From the NCBI RefSeq assembly GCF_002914525.1, contig NZ_LODW01000042.1, forward strand, positions 62,001 to 126,000: 64,000 nucleotides of DNA. The letters run 5' to 3'. Of this stretch, positions 44,739-52,289 are shown piece by piece. The notes under the pieces were generated by a model. It saw only the letters and a list, made by a program, of their open reading frames with translations. It made no database searches and was not told the DNA's origin. The stretch's first letter is position 1; each line of letters opens with the position of its first letter. The DNA comes from Rhizobium hidalgonense (GTDB lineage Bacteria; Pseudomonadota; Alphaproteobacteria; Rhizobiales; Rhizobiaceae). The position numbers were made by a program, and so were the translations under genes.

Positions 44739-46115
44739 ATGGTGACGATCGACAGCTTGCGGCGGGAAGACCGCAGTTCTGCGCCGGGCTGGCGCTGGAT
44801 CGTCCGCTGGCTGCGCCGGCGGCTGCCGACCGGGCTTTACGCGCGCTCGCTGCTGATCATCATCATTCCGATGGTCCTGCTGCAATCCGTCGTCGCCGCC
44901 GTCTTCATGGAGCGCCACTGGCAGATGGTGACGGAGCGGCTGTCGCTTGCCGTCACTCGTGACATTGCCGCGATCATCGAGATCATCGAGACCTACCCGC
45001 AGAACTCGGATTATAGCGAGATCATCCGCATCGCCCGCGATCAGCTTAGCCTGCAGATCTCGATCGAGCCGGACGGCGACTTGCCGCCGCCGCGCGTCAA
45101 GCCGTTCTTCTCGATCCTCGACGGTATCCTCAGCGACGAGATCACCGACGAGATCCACCGGCCCTTCTGGATCGACACGGTCGGCAACTCGAACCTCGTC
45201 GAGATCCGCATCAAGCTCGACAACAAGATCCTCAGGGTACTGACCAAGCGCAGCCAGACCTATGCCTCGAACACGCATATCTTCATCGTCTGGATGGTTG
45301 GCACCTCGCTGGTGCTGATCGGCATCTCGATCCTCTTCCTGCGTGGACAGATCCGGCCGATTCTGACCTTGGCGCGCGCGGCCGAAAGCTTCGGCAAGGG
45401 GCAGAAGCCCGATAATTTCTATCCGCGCGGCGCCGACGAGGTCCGGCGCGCCGGCCTTGCCTTCATCCTGATGCGCGAGCGAATCGAACGGCAAATCGAG
45501 CAGCGCACCGCGATGCTCTCCGGCGTCAGCCATGATCTGCGCACCATCCTCACCCGCTTTAAGCTGCAGCTGGCGCTTGCCGGCGACAATCCCGACCTGC
45601 ACGGACTGAACGACGACGTCAACGATATGCAAACGATGCTCGAGGCCTACATGGCCTTCGCGCGCGGCGAGGTCGAAGAGGATGTCGGAGAGCTGAAGCT
45701 CAGCGAGATTTTCGCGAAGCTGGAATCCGATTTCGCTTTGCACGGAAAACGCTTCAACTATTCGATCGAAGGCGACGACGATATATCGGTCAGGCCGAAT
45801 GCCTTCATGCGTCTCGTCACCAATCTCGCCTCGAATGCCCGCCGTTACGCCGATAGGCTTGATATCGAGGCCAAGCACAATGCCAAATGGCTGACCGTCG
45901 TCTTCGACGATGACGGGCCGGGCATTCCCGAAAAGAACCGTGAGGATGTGTTCAAGCCGTTCTTCCGGCTGGATACGGCGCGAAATCTCGATGCGTCGGG
46001 CACCGGGCTCGGCCTTGCGATCGCCCGCGATATCGCCCGCAGCCACGGCGGCAACGTCACCCTCGGCGACAGCCCGCTCGGGGGGCTGAGGGCGACGATC
46101 CGAATTCCGGCCTAA
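44739..46115 (+). CDS. EnvZ-like sensor histidine kinase
   Basis: A 458-residue inner-membrane kinase. Helices at about 36-58 and 184-206 flank a periplasmic domain of about 125 residues. A HAMP segment follows, then the H-box GVSHDLRTILTRFK (His near 265), the N-box LVTNLASNARRYAD, DDDGPGIP, FKPFFRLD and GTGLGLAIARDIARSHGG. All ATP-binding boxes are intact. AGGACCGGCGCTA precedes the ATG. Partner of the response regulator upstream. The HAMP/H-box layout is that of EnvZ; the signal is unknown. Confidence 0.94.
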   Translation: MVTIDSLRREDRSSAPGWRWIVRWLRRRLPTGLYARSLLIIIIPMVLLQSVVAAVFMERHWQMVTERLSLAVTRDIAAIIEIIETYPQNSDYSEIIRIARDQLSLQISIEPDGDLPPPRVKPFFSILDGILSDEITDEIHRPFWIDTVGNSNLVEIRIKLDNKILRVLTKRSQTYASNTHIFIVWMVGTSLVLIGISILFLRGQIRPILTLARAAESFGKGQKPDNFYPRGADEVRRAGLAFILMRERIERQIEQRTAMLSGVSHDLRTILTRFKLQLALAGDNPDLHGLNDDVNDMQTMLEAYMAFARGEVEEDVGELKLSEIFAKLESDFALHGKRFNYSIEGDDDISVRPNAFMRLVTNLASNARRYADRLDIEAKHNAKWLTVVFDDDGPGIPEKNREDVFKPFFRLDTARNLDASGTGLGLAIARDIARSHGGNVTLGDSPLGGLRATIRIPA

Positions 46116-46504
46116 CCGTCCGTTGCCGTCAGCTTCACGGCTTTGCGCATATCGAAATCGTCCAGGCGCTCCACGATCCAGCGCCAGAGCGTGACGACCT
46201 GCATGAGGAGGTCGCGCCCAAGCGGCGTCAATTCATATTCGACGCGGGGCGGAATCTCGGGATAAAGCGTGCGGATGAGGAGGCCGTCGCTTTCGAGTGT
46301 TCGCAACGTCTGCGTCAGCACTTTCTGACTGATGCCCTCGACCCGCTCCAGCAGCCGTGAGAAGCGTAAGGGCGCGCCGGCATCGGCGAGCGCGTGCAGA
46401 ATGCGCAGCGGCCACTTTGCTGCCGCCCGCTCGATCAAGGCGCGCGCCCGTGCATCCTGTTCATCGGTCATGTTGCAGCAGAAATCGAAAACGTTGCTGG
46501 TCAC
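46112..46504 (-). CDS. HxlR family transcriptional regulator
   Basis: A 130-residue winged-helix regulator of the HxlR type. The core RAAAKWPLRILHALADAG, ISQKVLTQTLRTLESDGLL and the wing PPRVEYELTPLGRDL are characteristic, and Cys residues near the N-terminus (DFCCNM) could sense redox or reactive carbonyls. The GTG at 46504 is chosen because CTGGAGGTAACTAAC places a perfect ribosome-binding site 8 bp upstream; an earlier start would give an unusual extension. Its end overlaps the kinase stop by four bases. It is divergent from an SDR gene, which it probably controls. Confidence 0.87.
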   Translation of the reverse strand: MTSNVFDFCCNMTDEQDARARALIERAAAKWPLRILHALADAGAPLRFSRLLERVEGISQKVLTQTLRTLESDGLLIRTLYPEIPPRVEYELTPLGRDLLMQVVTLWRWIVERLDDFDMRKAVKLTATDG

Positions 46505-46605
46505 GTTAGTTACCTCCAGGTGCGTATGGATCTTGCTGGTACCTTCTTTCGATCGGAAACAATAGAACATACATGGGCCGGGAACCAATCAAGGAGAGGT
46601 TTCCG

Positions 46606-47478
46606 ATGTCGAAGGTGTGGTTGATTACGGGGAGTTCGCGCGGTCTTGGCCGAGCGCTGGCGGAGGCGGTGCTCGCCTCAGGCGACAATCTGGTGGCGAC
46701 GGCGCGCGATCCCGCCCAGCTTGCCGATCTTTCCGAACGCTATGGCGGCCAGGTGCTGACGCTGGCGCTCGACGTGACGGACGCGGCGGCGGCGGCTGCA
46801 GCCGTCGAGGCGGGCGTCAAGAGATTCGGCCGCATCGACGTGCTCGTCAACAATGCCGGCTACGGCAATGTCGGCTCGATCGAGGACACCAGCCTTGCCG
46901 ATTTCCGCGCCCAGATCGAAACCAACCTGTTCGGCACGATCATCATGAGCAAAGCGGTGATCGCCCTGATGCGCGAGCAGGGGATGGGGCATATCATCCA
47001 GTTCTCCTCGGTCGGCGGGCGCATCGGACCCGCCGGACGCGGCGCCTATTCGGCGGCAAAGTTCGCTGTCGAGGGTTTTTCCGAGGTGCTGGCGAAGGAA
47101 GTGGCGCCCTTCGGCATCAAGGTGACGGTGATCGAGCCCGGCGGATTCAGGACGGATTTCGCCGGCGCCTCGACCGTGCTTACCGAGGGGCGGGCGGAAT
47201 ATGCCGCGACGGTCGGCGCAACGGTGCGCTTCCAGCGTGAATATGACGGCCGCCAGCCCGGCGATCCCGCCAAAGCGGCTGCTGTCGTCATCCATATTGC
47301 CGGTCTCGACCAACCGCCGCTCCGGCTTCTGCTCGGCAGCGACGCGGTGCGCAATGTCGAGAAGGCGGATGCTGCGCGCATCGAGGCAGATCGGGAATGG
47401 CGCGCCGTCAGCGTCTCGACAGATTTCGACCCGGATGCCGAGGCGGGACTGATGAGTTGGGACAAAAAGGCCGGTTGA
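46606..47478 (+). CDS. SDR family oxidoreductase
   Basis: A 290-residue classical short-chain dehydrogenase. The nucleotide motif is TGSSRGLGRALAEAV (residues 8-22), then NNAGYG, and the catalytic Ser and YSAAK (about 140-160). C-terminal length fits the longer oxidoreductases with a substrate-binding lid. AAGGAGAGGTTTCCG precedes the ATG. The divergent HxlR regulator shares a 101-bp promoter region. HxlR/SDR pairs often handle reactive aldehydes or quinones; the substrate is not known. Confidence 0.92.
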   Translation: MSKVWLITGSSRGLGRALAEAVLASGDNLVATARDPAQLADLSERYGGQVLTLALDVTDAAAAAAAVEAGVKRFGRIDVLVNNAGYGNVGSIEDTSLADFRAQIETNLFGTIIMSKAVIALMREQGMGHIIQFSSVGGRIGPAGRGAYSAAKFAVEGFSEVLAKEVAPFGIKVTVIEPGGFRTDFAGASTVLTEGRAEYAATVGATVRFQREYDGRQPGDPAKAAAVVIHIAGLDQPPLRLLLGSDAVRNVEKADAARIEADREWRAVSVSTDFDPDAEAGLMSWDKKAG

Positions 47479-47493
47479 TGCGGCAGAAAACAA

Positions 47494-47517
47494 AAGCGCC
47501 GCTGAGGAGCGGCGCTT
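47494..47517 (-). terminator. terminator of BA14K gene
   Basis: AAGCGCCGCT and AGCGGCGCTT form a 10-bp stem with a 4-base loop. On the minus strand it is followed by TTGTTTTC, so it serves the BA14K gene; it may also stop the convergent SDR gene. Confidence 0.75.
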
Positions 47518-47540
47518 CGTATCAGGGTTTCGTCGAGCGA

Positions 47541-48008
47541 TCAGCCGGCGGTGCAGAAATGACTACGGCCGTCATTGCCGATATAGGTGCCGCTACGCGG
47601 ATCGAAGGAGCGGTAGCGGTAGGAGCAGTAACGCTGCCATTGCGGCGACCAGGGCTCGACTGACGCGCGGACCGGCGCATAGTAGCGCGGCTGCTCGACA
47701 TATTCGGGCTGCTCGACATAGACGCGGCGCGGGGCGCGATAGACCGGAGCGGGCTCGTAATAATCCGGCTCGTAGGCCGGGTCGATGTAGCGACGTTCTT
47801 CGTAAGCAGGACCGTTATTGGCGTTGGCGATTGCCGAGCCGACGATCAAGCCGGTGGCGAGACCGACAGCGCCGCCGACGAGGGCGTCGTTGTTGTTATG
47901 ATGGCGCCAGTGGCGGTCGCCGGCCGAGGCCTCGCTGATGACAGAGAGAGTAAGCGCAGCAGCCGTTGCCGTCAGCAGAAGAGTTTTGGCGAGCCTGTTC
48001 ATAGCCAT
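47541..48008 (-). CDS. BA14K family exported protein
   Basis: A 155-residue exported protein. Signal peptide (MNRLAKTLLLTATAAALTLS, then VISEASA), a His/Asn-rich stretch (HWRHHNNND), a glycine-rich membrane-like segment (GGAVGLATGLIVGSAIA), a Tyr/Pro/Glu-rich region, and the BA14K motif RYCSYRYRSFDPRSGTYIG near the C-terminus. BA14K was first described as a Brucella immunoreactive, lectin-like protein. AGGACTTG precedes the ATG at 48008. Tandem 11-bp direct repeats next to the -10 region suggest control by an OmpR-type regulator. Confidence 0.88.
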   Translation of the reverse strand: MAMNRLAKTLLLTATAAALTLSVISEASAGDRHWRHHNNNDALVGGAVGLATGLIVGSAIANANNGPAYEERRYIDPAYEPDYYEPAPVYRAPRRVYVEQPEYVEQPRYYAPVRASVEPWSPQWQRYCSYRYRSFDPRSGTYIGNDGRSHFCTAG

Positions 48009-48067
48009 CAAGTCCTAATCCCGGAAACCGAACGCCGGCTCCTTCTCGATGGTGTTAGTCCTAAGGA

Positions 48068-48097
48068 GTTATAGCTGAACGAAGGCTGAACGACAAA
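48068..48097 (-). promoter_or_regulatory. BA14K promoter with tandem direct repeats
   Basis: On the minus strand CGTTCAGC occurs at 48092-48085 and again at 48081-48074, exactly 11 bp apart, and runs into a -10 box CTATAA (48074-48069). A weak -35 TTTGTC lies 17 bp upstream. Head-to-tail octamers one helical turn apart are typical of PhoB/OmpR-class binding sites. Confidence 0.5.
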
Positions 48098-48119
48098 ACC
48101 CGGCATTGCTGCCGGGCTT
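48095..48119 (-). terminator. terminator of cspA
   Basis: CCCGGCA and TGCCGGG form a stem with a TTGC loop. On the minus strand it is followed by TTTTGTCG, 30 bp after the cspA stop. Confidence 0.75.
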
Positions 48120-48149
48120 CAACTCGAATTCGACAGCCTTGTTAAGGGC

Positions 48150-48365
48150 TCAGCCCGCAATCTGCAGATTGACGGCCTTGGGACCCTTGCCGCGGCGATC
48201 CGGCTCCGTGTCGAAGCTTACCTTCTGGTTTTCCGTCAAGCCGGCCAGCCCAGAGGCCTGTACGGCAGAAATGTGAACGAAGATATCGGCGCCGCCCCGG
48301 TCAGGCTTGATGAAGCCGAAGCCCTTGTCGGTATTGAAGAATTTTACAGTCCCAGTCTCTGCCAT
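48150..48365 (-). CDS. cspA: cold-shock protein
   Basis: A 71-residue cold-shock domain protein, the family length. The RNA-binding motifs RNP1 (KGFGFIK) and RNP2 (DIFVHISAV) are intact. It binds single-stranded RNA and DNA and acts as an RNA chaperone. AGGACCTGACGC precedes the ATG. The region upstream can form two hairpins, so leader-based control as in E. coli cspA is possible. Terminator downstream at 48095-48119. Confidence 0.97.
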   Translation of the reverse strand: MAETGTVKFFNTDKGFGFIKPDRGGADIFVHISAVQASGLAGLTENQKVSFDTEPDRRGKGPKAVNLQIAG

Positions 48366-48850
48366 GCGTCAGGTCCTTTTCTCTCTGCCCGCCATCCACA
48401 CGGGCAGCATGATAGCATTGCCTCCTTGCGGGAGGCGTTGGCAGGCAATTCTTGAAATGTGAGAAAAAGGTCCCCTCTACCTCGGCCTGTTCCAGACAGG
48501 ACTTTTGCCCGCCATTTTCGGAACCGGCTGACCGGGATATTAGCGTTCCCGGCGCGCAAATACTTAAGGACTTCCCATGCTCGCAAATGCCCGAACGCGC
48601 CGAGATTGCTGCGTTAAACGAATTTTGGCAAGTAAAAGTTTTTTGCCGTGTCGTTCGAGGCACACCTGCTCGGATATCCAATTTGCGCAAAAACGCAAAA
48701 TTTCCGTCGCCGATGGGGAATGATTAACGTTTTATATCGTCTGCAATATAATTTTCGAGCAGATTTTCCCAAAAGTGCAACGTGAACGCGTCTCTTCGAA
48801 TTCGACAAATTTTTTCTGGAGAGGCCATTCACCCATATTTGGACGCGTGT
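48366..48850. other. cspA leader and A/T-rich intergenic region
   Basis: 485 bp without a convincing gene. Next to cspA two hairpins can form: CTGCCCG/CGGGCAG near 48387-48411 and a larger one at 48418-48449 (GCCTCC-TTGC-GGGAGGC inside TTGCCT/AGGCAA). The part from 48600 to 48830 is markedly A/T-rich for this genome. Confidence 0.6.
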
Positions 48851-49740
48851 TCAGGCCGCTGGCAGGGGGCGCCGGACGAGTCCGGGCACGAGTTCGACCA
48901 CAAGCATAGCGATAAACATGAGCGCGCAACCTGCATAACCGCTCGCCGGCATTGTCTCGCCGAGCAGCAGAGCGGCAAGCGAGGCGCCGAAAAGCGCTTC
49001 GGAGGAGAGGAAGATCGCGGCCTGCGAGGGCGTTGTGTACCGTTGGGCGATCACCTGCAGCACGAAGGCGAGGCCGGAGGAGAAGATACCGACATAGAGG
49101 ATCTCAGGTCCTGCGGCCCATATCGCCGATAGGGTGATCGGTTCAAAGGCTGCGGCAATCGCGAGCGCGCAGACCGCGGTGACGGCGAATTGCGTGGCCG
49201 AGAGTGCGAGTGGCCTTCCGGTCGCAGAAACGGTTGTGCCGGCAAGGGTGATCTGGATTGCCCAGAAGACGGCGCAGGCGACAGTCAGAAGATCGCCTGA
49301 TGTGAGGGCCGAGAGATGACCGCCGGAGAGGAGATAGATGCCGGCGACAGCCATCACGCGCCCGGCCAGATGATCCAATGCGGGGCACGGCGCAGGAAGA
49401 ACACCGCGATCAGCGGAACGAAGACGACATAGAGGCCGGTGATGAAGCTGGAATTCGTTACCGTCGTCGTCTGCAGCCCGACCTGCTGCGTGGCTGCGCC
49501 GCTGAAAAGGGCAAGGCCGGTGAGGATATAGAGTTTCGCATGGCGGGCGCCTGTCTTCGCCTTGGCTTTGCGCGCTTCAAGAACGACGAAAGGCAGCACG
49601 GCCAATGTGGCTACGACAAAACGTAGCGCGATGAACCAGAAGGGCCCGATCGCCTTCATCGCCGTCGATTGCGCAACGAAGCCGCCGCCCCAGATGGCGG
49701 CTGCGAGCAATAGCAGGAGGTTCGCCTGAGCGCGCGTCAT
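48851..49740 (-). pseudogene. EamA/DMT family transporter with single-base frameshift
   Basis: The two halves of a ten-helix drug/metabolite (EamA) transporter are in different frames. The first half starts MTRAQANLLLLLAAAIWGGG and ends RRAPHWIIWPGA at a TGA (49354-49356); the second continues with MAVAGIYLLSGGHLSA to 48851. One missing base between 49356 and 49357 (GCGTGATG where GCG-NTG-ATG is expected) would restore a protein of about 296 residues. Everything else looks intact, so the lesion is recent or is a sequencing error. Substrate unknown. GAGGACGAC precedes the ATG. Confidence 0.85.
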
Positions 49741-49836
49741 GTCGTCCTCGATGGGAAGGGGTGGCACAAGCGGTTAGCAGTTGTCTTTTCTCTAGGCAAG
49801 GCTCAAGACTTCATAGCTGACGATGGAGGTGCGGGC

Positions 49837-50310
49837 ATGCAACGCGAAGAAGGCCGGCCGGCCGGCGACATGGTGGCGGCATCCGGGACGGCTGGCTATT
49901 CAGGCACGCCGCTGGCCACGAAGCTCGGCCTTATGCGCGGGCAGACGGCTGCGCTTCTCGGCGTTCCCGAAGCGATCGGTGCCATCCATGACTTCGGTGG
50001 TTTTGCCTCGGTTGCGCTTGCGCTTCCCGAAACGCCTCGGCGGGCGTTCGACTATATGCATCTGTTTGTGACTGAACGACAGGCGCTGGAGACTATCGCA
50101 CCTACGCTCCTGCGTGTTCTCAAGCCGGACGGCATGCTCTGGATCTCCTGGCCGAAGAAGAGTTCGCGGGTGCCGACCGATGTGACCGAGGATGTATTGC
50201 GAGAGGTCCTCCTTCCCACCGGGCTTGTCGACGTCAAGGTCTGCGCCGTCGACGAAATCTGGTCCGGACTAAAATTCGTCATCCGCAAGGAGCTACGCGG
50301 CGCGTTGTGA
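49837..50310 (+). CDS. DUF3052 family protein
   Basis: A 157-residue protein matching the DUF3052 family: GYSGTPLATKLGLMRGQTAA near the start, then LKPDGMLWISWPKKSSRVPT and LVDVKVCAVDEIWSGLKFVI at the end. GGAGGTGCGGGC gives a good ribosome-binding site before the ATG. No signal peptide. Convergent with the sugar dehydrogenase gene, with four bases between stop codons. The function of DUF3052 is unknown. Confidence 0.87.
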   Translation: MQREEGRPAGDMVAASGTAGYSGTPLATKLGLMRGQTAALLGVPEAIGAIHDFGGFASVALALPETPRRAFDYMHLFVTERQALETIAPTLLRVLKPDGMLWISWPKKSSRVPTDVTEDVLREVLLPTGLVDVKVCAVDEIWSGLKFVIRKELRGAL

Positions 50311-50314
50311 TCTT

Positions 50315-51457
50315 TCAGCCGTTATTGGCCTCGGCGCGCGAAACCCTGAGCAGCGCGCCGTCATCCTCATCCGTCACCATCAGCAGCGCACCATCGGGCG
50401 CGACGATGACATCGCGGATTCGGCCGTATTCGCCCTCGAACAAGCGCTCTTCGGCAACGAAAGCCCCGCTCTCGTCACGCTGCATGCGCGAGAGCAACTG
50501 GAATTTCAGCGCCGCGACGAGGAAATCCCCGTCCCATTCCGGGAACATGGCGCCGCGATAGACGGCGAGCGCACCGGGGGCGATCGACGGATCCCAGTAA
50601 TGCAGCGGCTGTTCGAGCCCTTTCTTGGCGGTGCCTTCTCCGATCTCGGCGCCCGAATAATCACGGCCGTAGGTGATGATCGGCCAGCCGTAATTCTTGC
50701 CGGCCTCGGGCTGGTTGATCTCGTCGCCGCCGCGCGCGCCGTGTTCGACGGTATAGAGCTTGCCGTCCTTGGTATCGAAGGTGATACCCTGCGGGTTGCG
50801 GTGGCCTTTCGAGAAGATTTCCGGCAGCGCCTTGCCGCCGTCCTTGAACGGATTGTCGGCCGGGATGCTGCCATCGGCATTGATGTGGATGATCGAGCCG
50901 GCATCGTCCCGCCAGTCCTGCGAGCGGTCGCGGTCGCCGCGGTCGCCGACGCTGATGAACAGCGAACCATCACGGGCAATGGCAATGCGCGAGCCGTACT
51001 GGATGTTGCCAGCGGTGAAGCGCCGCATGGTGAAAACAGGCGTGACGGCATCGAGAGCCTTCTCGTCGGCGGAAAGTGTGGCGCTGAAGGCCTCGGTGCC
51101 GGAGCCCTGTCCATTGGCGACGGCAGCGGTGAAATAGAGCTTTCTCGACGTCGCAAAGTCCGGAGCGAGCGCCACGTCCATCAGGCCGCCCTGGCCACGG
51201 GCGCTGACCTTGGGCACGCCGCCGATCGGTTCAGAGACCTTGCCGTCGCGGACGATCCGCATGCGGCCCGGCCGCTCGGAGACGAGATAGGCGCCATCGG
51301 GCAACACCTCGACTGCCCAGGGGTGTTCGAGGCCATCGGCGAGTTTTTCGACACGGACGGTTGGACCCTGCGTATTGACGGTATCGGCTGCGCCAGCCGG
51401 GCCGGCACCCGCCAGGATCAGCGCTGTGGCGAAATGGATGGCGGATATTCTCTTCAT
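50315..51457 (-). CDS. PQQ-dependent sugar dehydrogenase, soluble beta-propeller type
   Basis: A 380-residue periplasmic beta-propeller of the soluble aldose dehydrogenase (YliI/sGDH) family. Signal peptide MKRISAIHFATALILAGAGP, cut after AGA. GLEHPWAVEVLPDGAYLVSE is the family start; ARGQGGLMDVALAPDF, GSLFISVGDRGDRDRSQD, SKGHRNPQGITFD and VEHGARGGDEINQPEAGKNY carry the PQQ and calcium sites. It oxidises aldoses to lactones with pyrroloquinoline quinone. No PQQ biosynthesis gene is in the window. GGGAGCAACG precedes the ATG. Confidence 0.92.
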   Translation of the reverse strand: MKRISAIHFATALILAGAGPAGAADTVNTQGPTVRVEKLADGLEHPWAVEVLPDGAYLVSERPGRMRIVRDGKVSEPIGGVPKVSARGQGGLMDVALAPDFATSRKLYFTAAVANGQGSGTEAFSATLSADEKALDAVTPVFTMRRFTAGNIQYGSRIAIARDGSLFISVGDRGDRDRSQDWRDDAGSIIHINADGSIPADNPFKDGGKALPEIFSKGHRNPQGITFDTKDGKLYTVEHGARGGDEINQPEAGKNYGWPIITYGRDYSGAEIGEGTAKKGLEQPLHYWDPSIAPGALAVYRGAMFPEWDGDFLVAALKFQLLSRMQRDESGAFVAEERLFEGEYGRIRDVIVAPDGALLMVTDEDDGALLRVSRAEANNG

Positions 51458-51515
51458 CGTTGCTCCCGTCGTCTCTCATGCGGAACGTGGAGCGGGCAGG
51501 GGATGGGTTCAAGCC

Positions 51516-52289
51516 TCATTCGGCCTGGAATAACGGCTTTGTGTTTGCCGGTTGAACGGAACCGGTCGCATCATCGTCGACCAGTTCCGCCTCAAGAATA
51601 TAGCGCAACGGCCCGCGTTCGGTCGCGTCGAAGGGCCAGCAGGTGGTCAGCGCGAGGTGACGGCCATCGGAGGCGGGATCGATGCCGCTGGCATCCCACG
51701 GGGCGATACGGCCTTCGCCGGCCTTGAAAGTCAATAGCTTGCCGTCACGGCGGGTGACCTCGATCGTATCGCCCGGCTTTACATATTGCAGCCAGCGGAA
51801 ATGCGTGTCGCGATGAGCGGCGATCACCGAGGTGCCTTCCTCGCCCGGCTGCGGCGTATTGGCGAGCCAGGCCGGACCGAAGGCGAGAGCTTCGCCGGAG
51901 GCGCCGGCGAGCACGATCGCCTCCTTGCCGAGGCGCGGTGCGCGCACTTTGGCCTCCGTGGTGAAATCCGCCCAGGGCCAGGGTTTTGTCTCCTGGCCCT
52001 TGAGTTCCGCGGCGAAGGCGCGCTTCAGCAGGATCTGGGAGAGCTCGGCCTTCGCCTTCAGCAGGAAGCCGTCGCCGATCAGCGCCAAGCTGTAAAGGGC
52101 AAGACCGGCGATGGCGACGGCGATCGCTTTTTCGATCGAGGAAAGACGCCAGAGAAAGAAACCCTTCCTCTGGCGCACCTTGGGCCTGTCGTGGGCCGTG
52201 GCGGCGGCCATGGCGAGTTCCAGATAGGTCGGAAGCGGCTCGAATTCGGCCGCTTCCTCGTTCCGGCTTGCTGAGAGCCTAGAGACCAT
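51516..52289 (-). CDS. class GN (Gram-negative) sortase
   Basis: A 257-residue sortase. One N-terminal helix (IAVAIAGLALYSLALIGDGF) follows a soluble Glu-rich leader. The catalytic triad is His of VIAAHRDTHF (near 159), Cys of LTTCWPF (near 217) and Arg of GPLRYIL (near 229). It cleaves the LPxTG-like signal of a target protein; here the single target is encoded directly upstream and the ATG at 52289 overlaps its 3' end by 11 bp. Class GN sortases occur in proteobacteria with one dedicated substrate. A start 7 codons earlier (TTG) is less likely. Confidence 0.9.
   Translation of the reverse strand: MVSRLSASRNEEAAEFEPLPTYLELAMAAATAHDRPKVRQRKGFFLWRLSSIEKAIAVAIAGLALYSLALIGDGFLLKAKAELSQILLKRAFAAELKGQETKPWPWADFTTEAKVRAPRLGKEAIVLAGASGEALAFGPAWLANTPQPGEEGTSVIAAHRDTHFRWLQYVKPGDTIEVTRRDGKLLTFKAGEGRIAPWDASGIDPASDGRHLALTTCWPFDATERGPLRYILEAELVDDDATGSVQPANTKPLFQAE

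Noticed and set aside
44736..46046. 436-residue minus-strand open frame opposite the histidine kinase
   Set aside because: Antisense shadow; all kinase boxes are on the plus strand.
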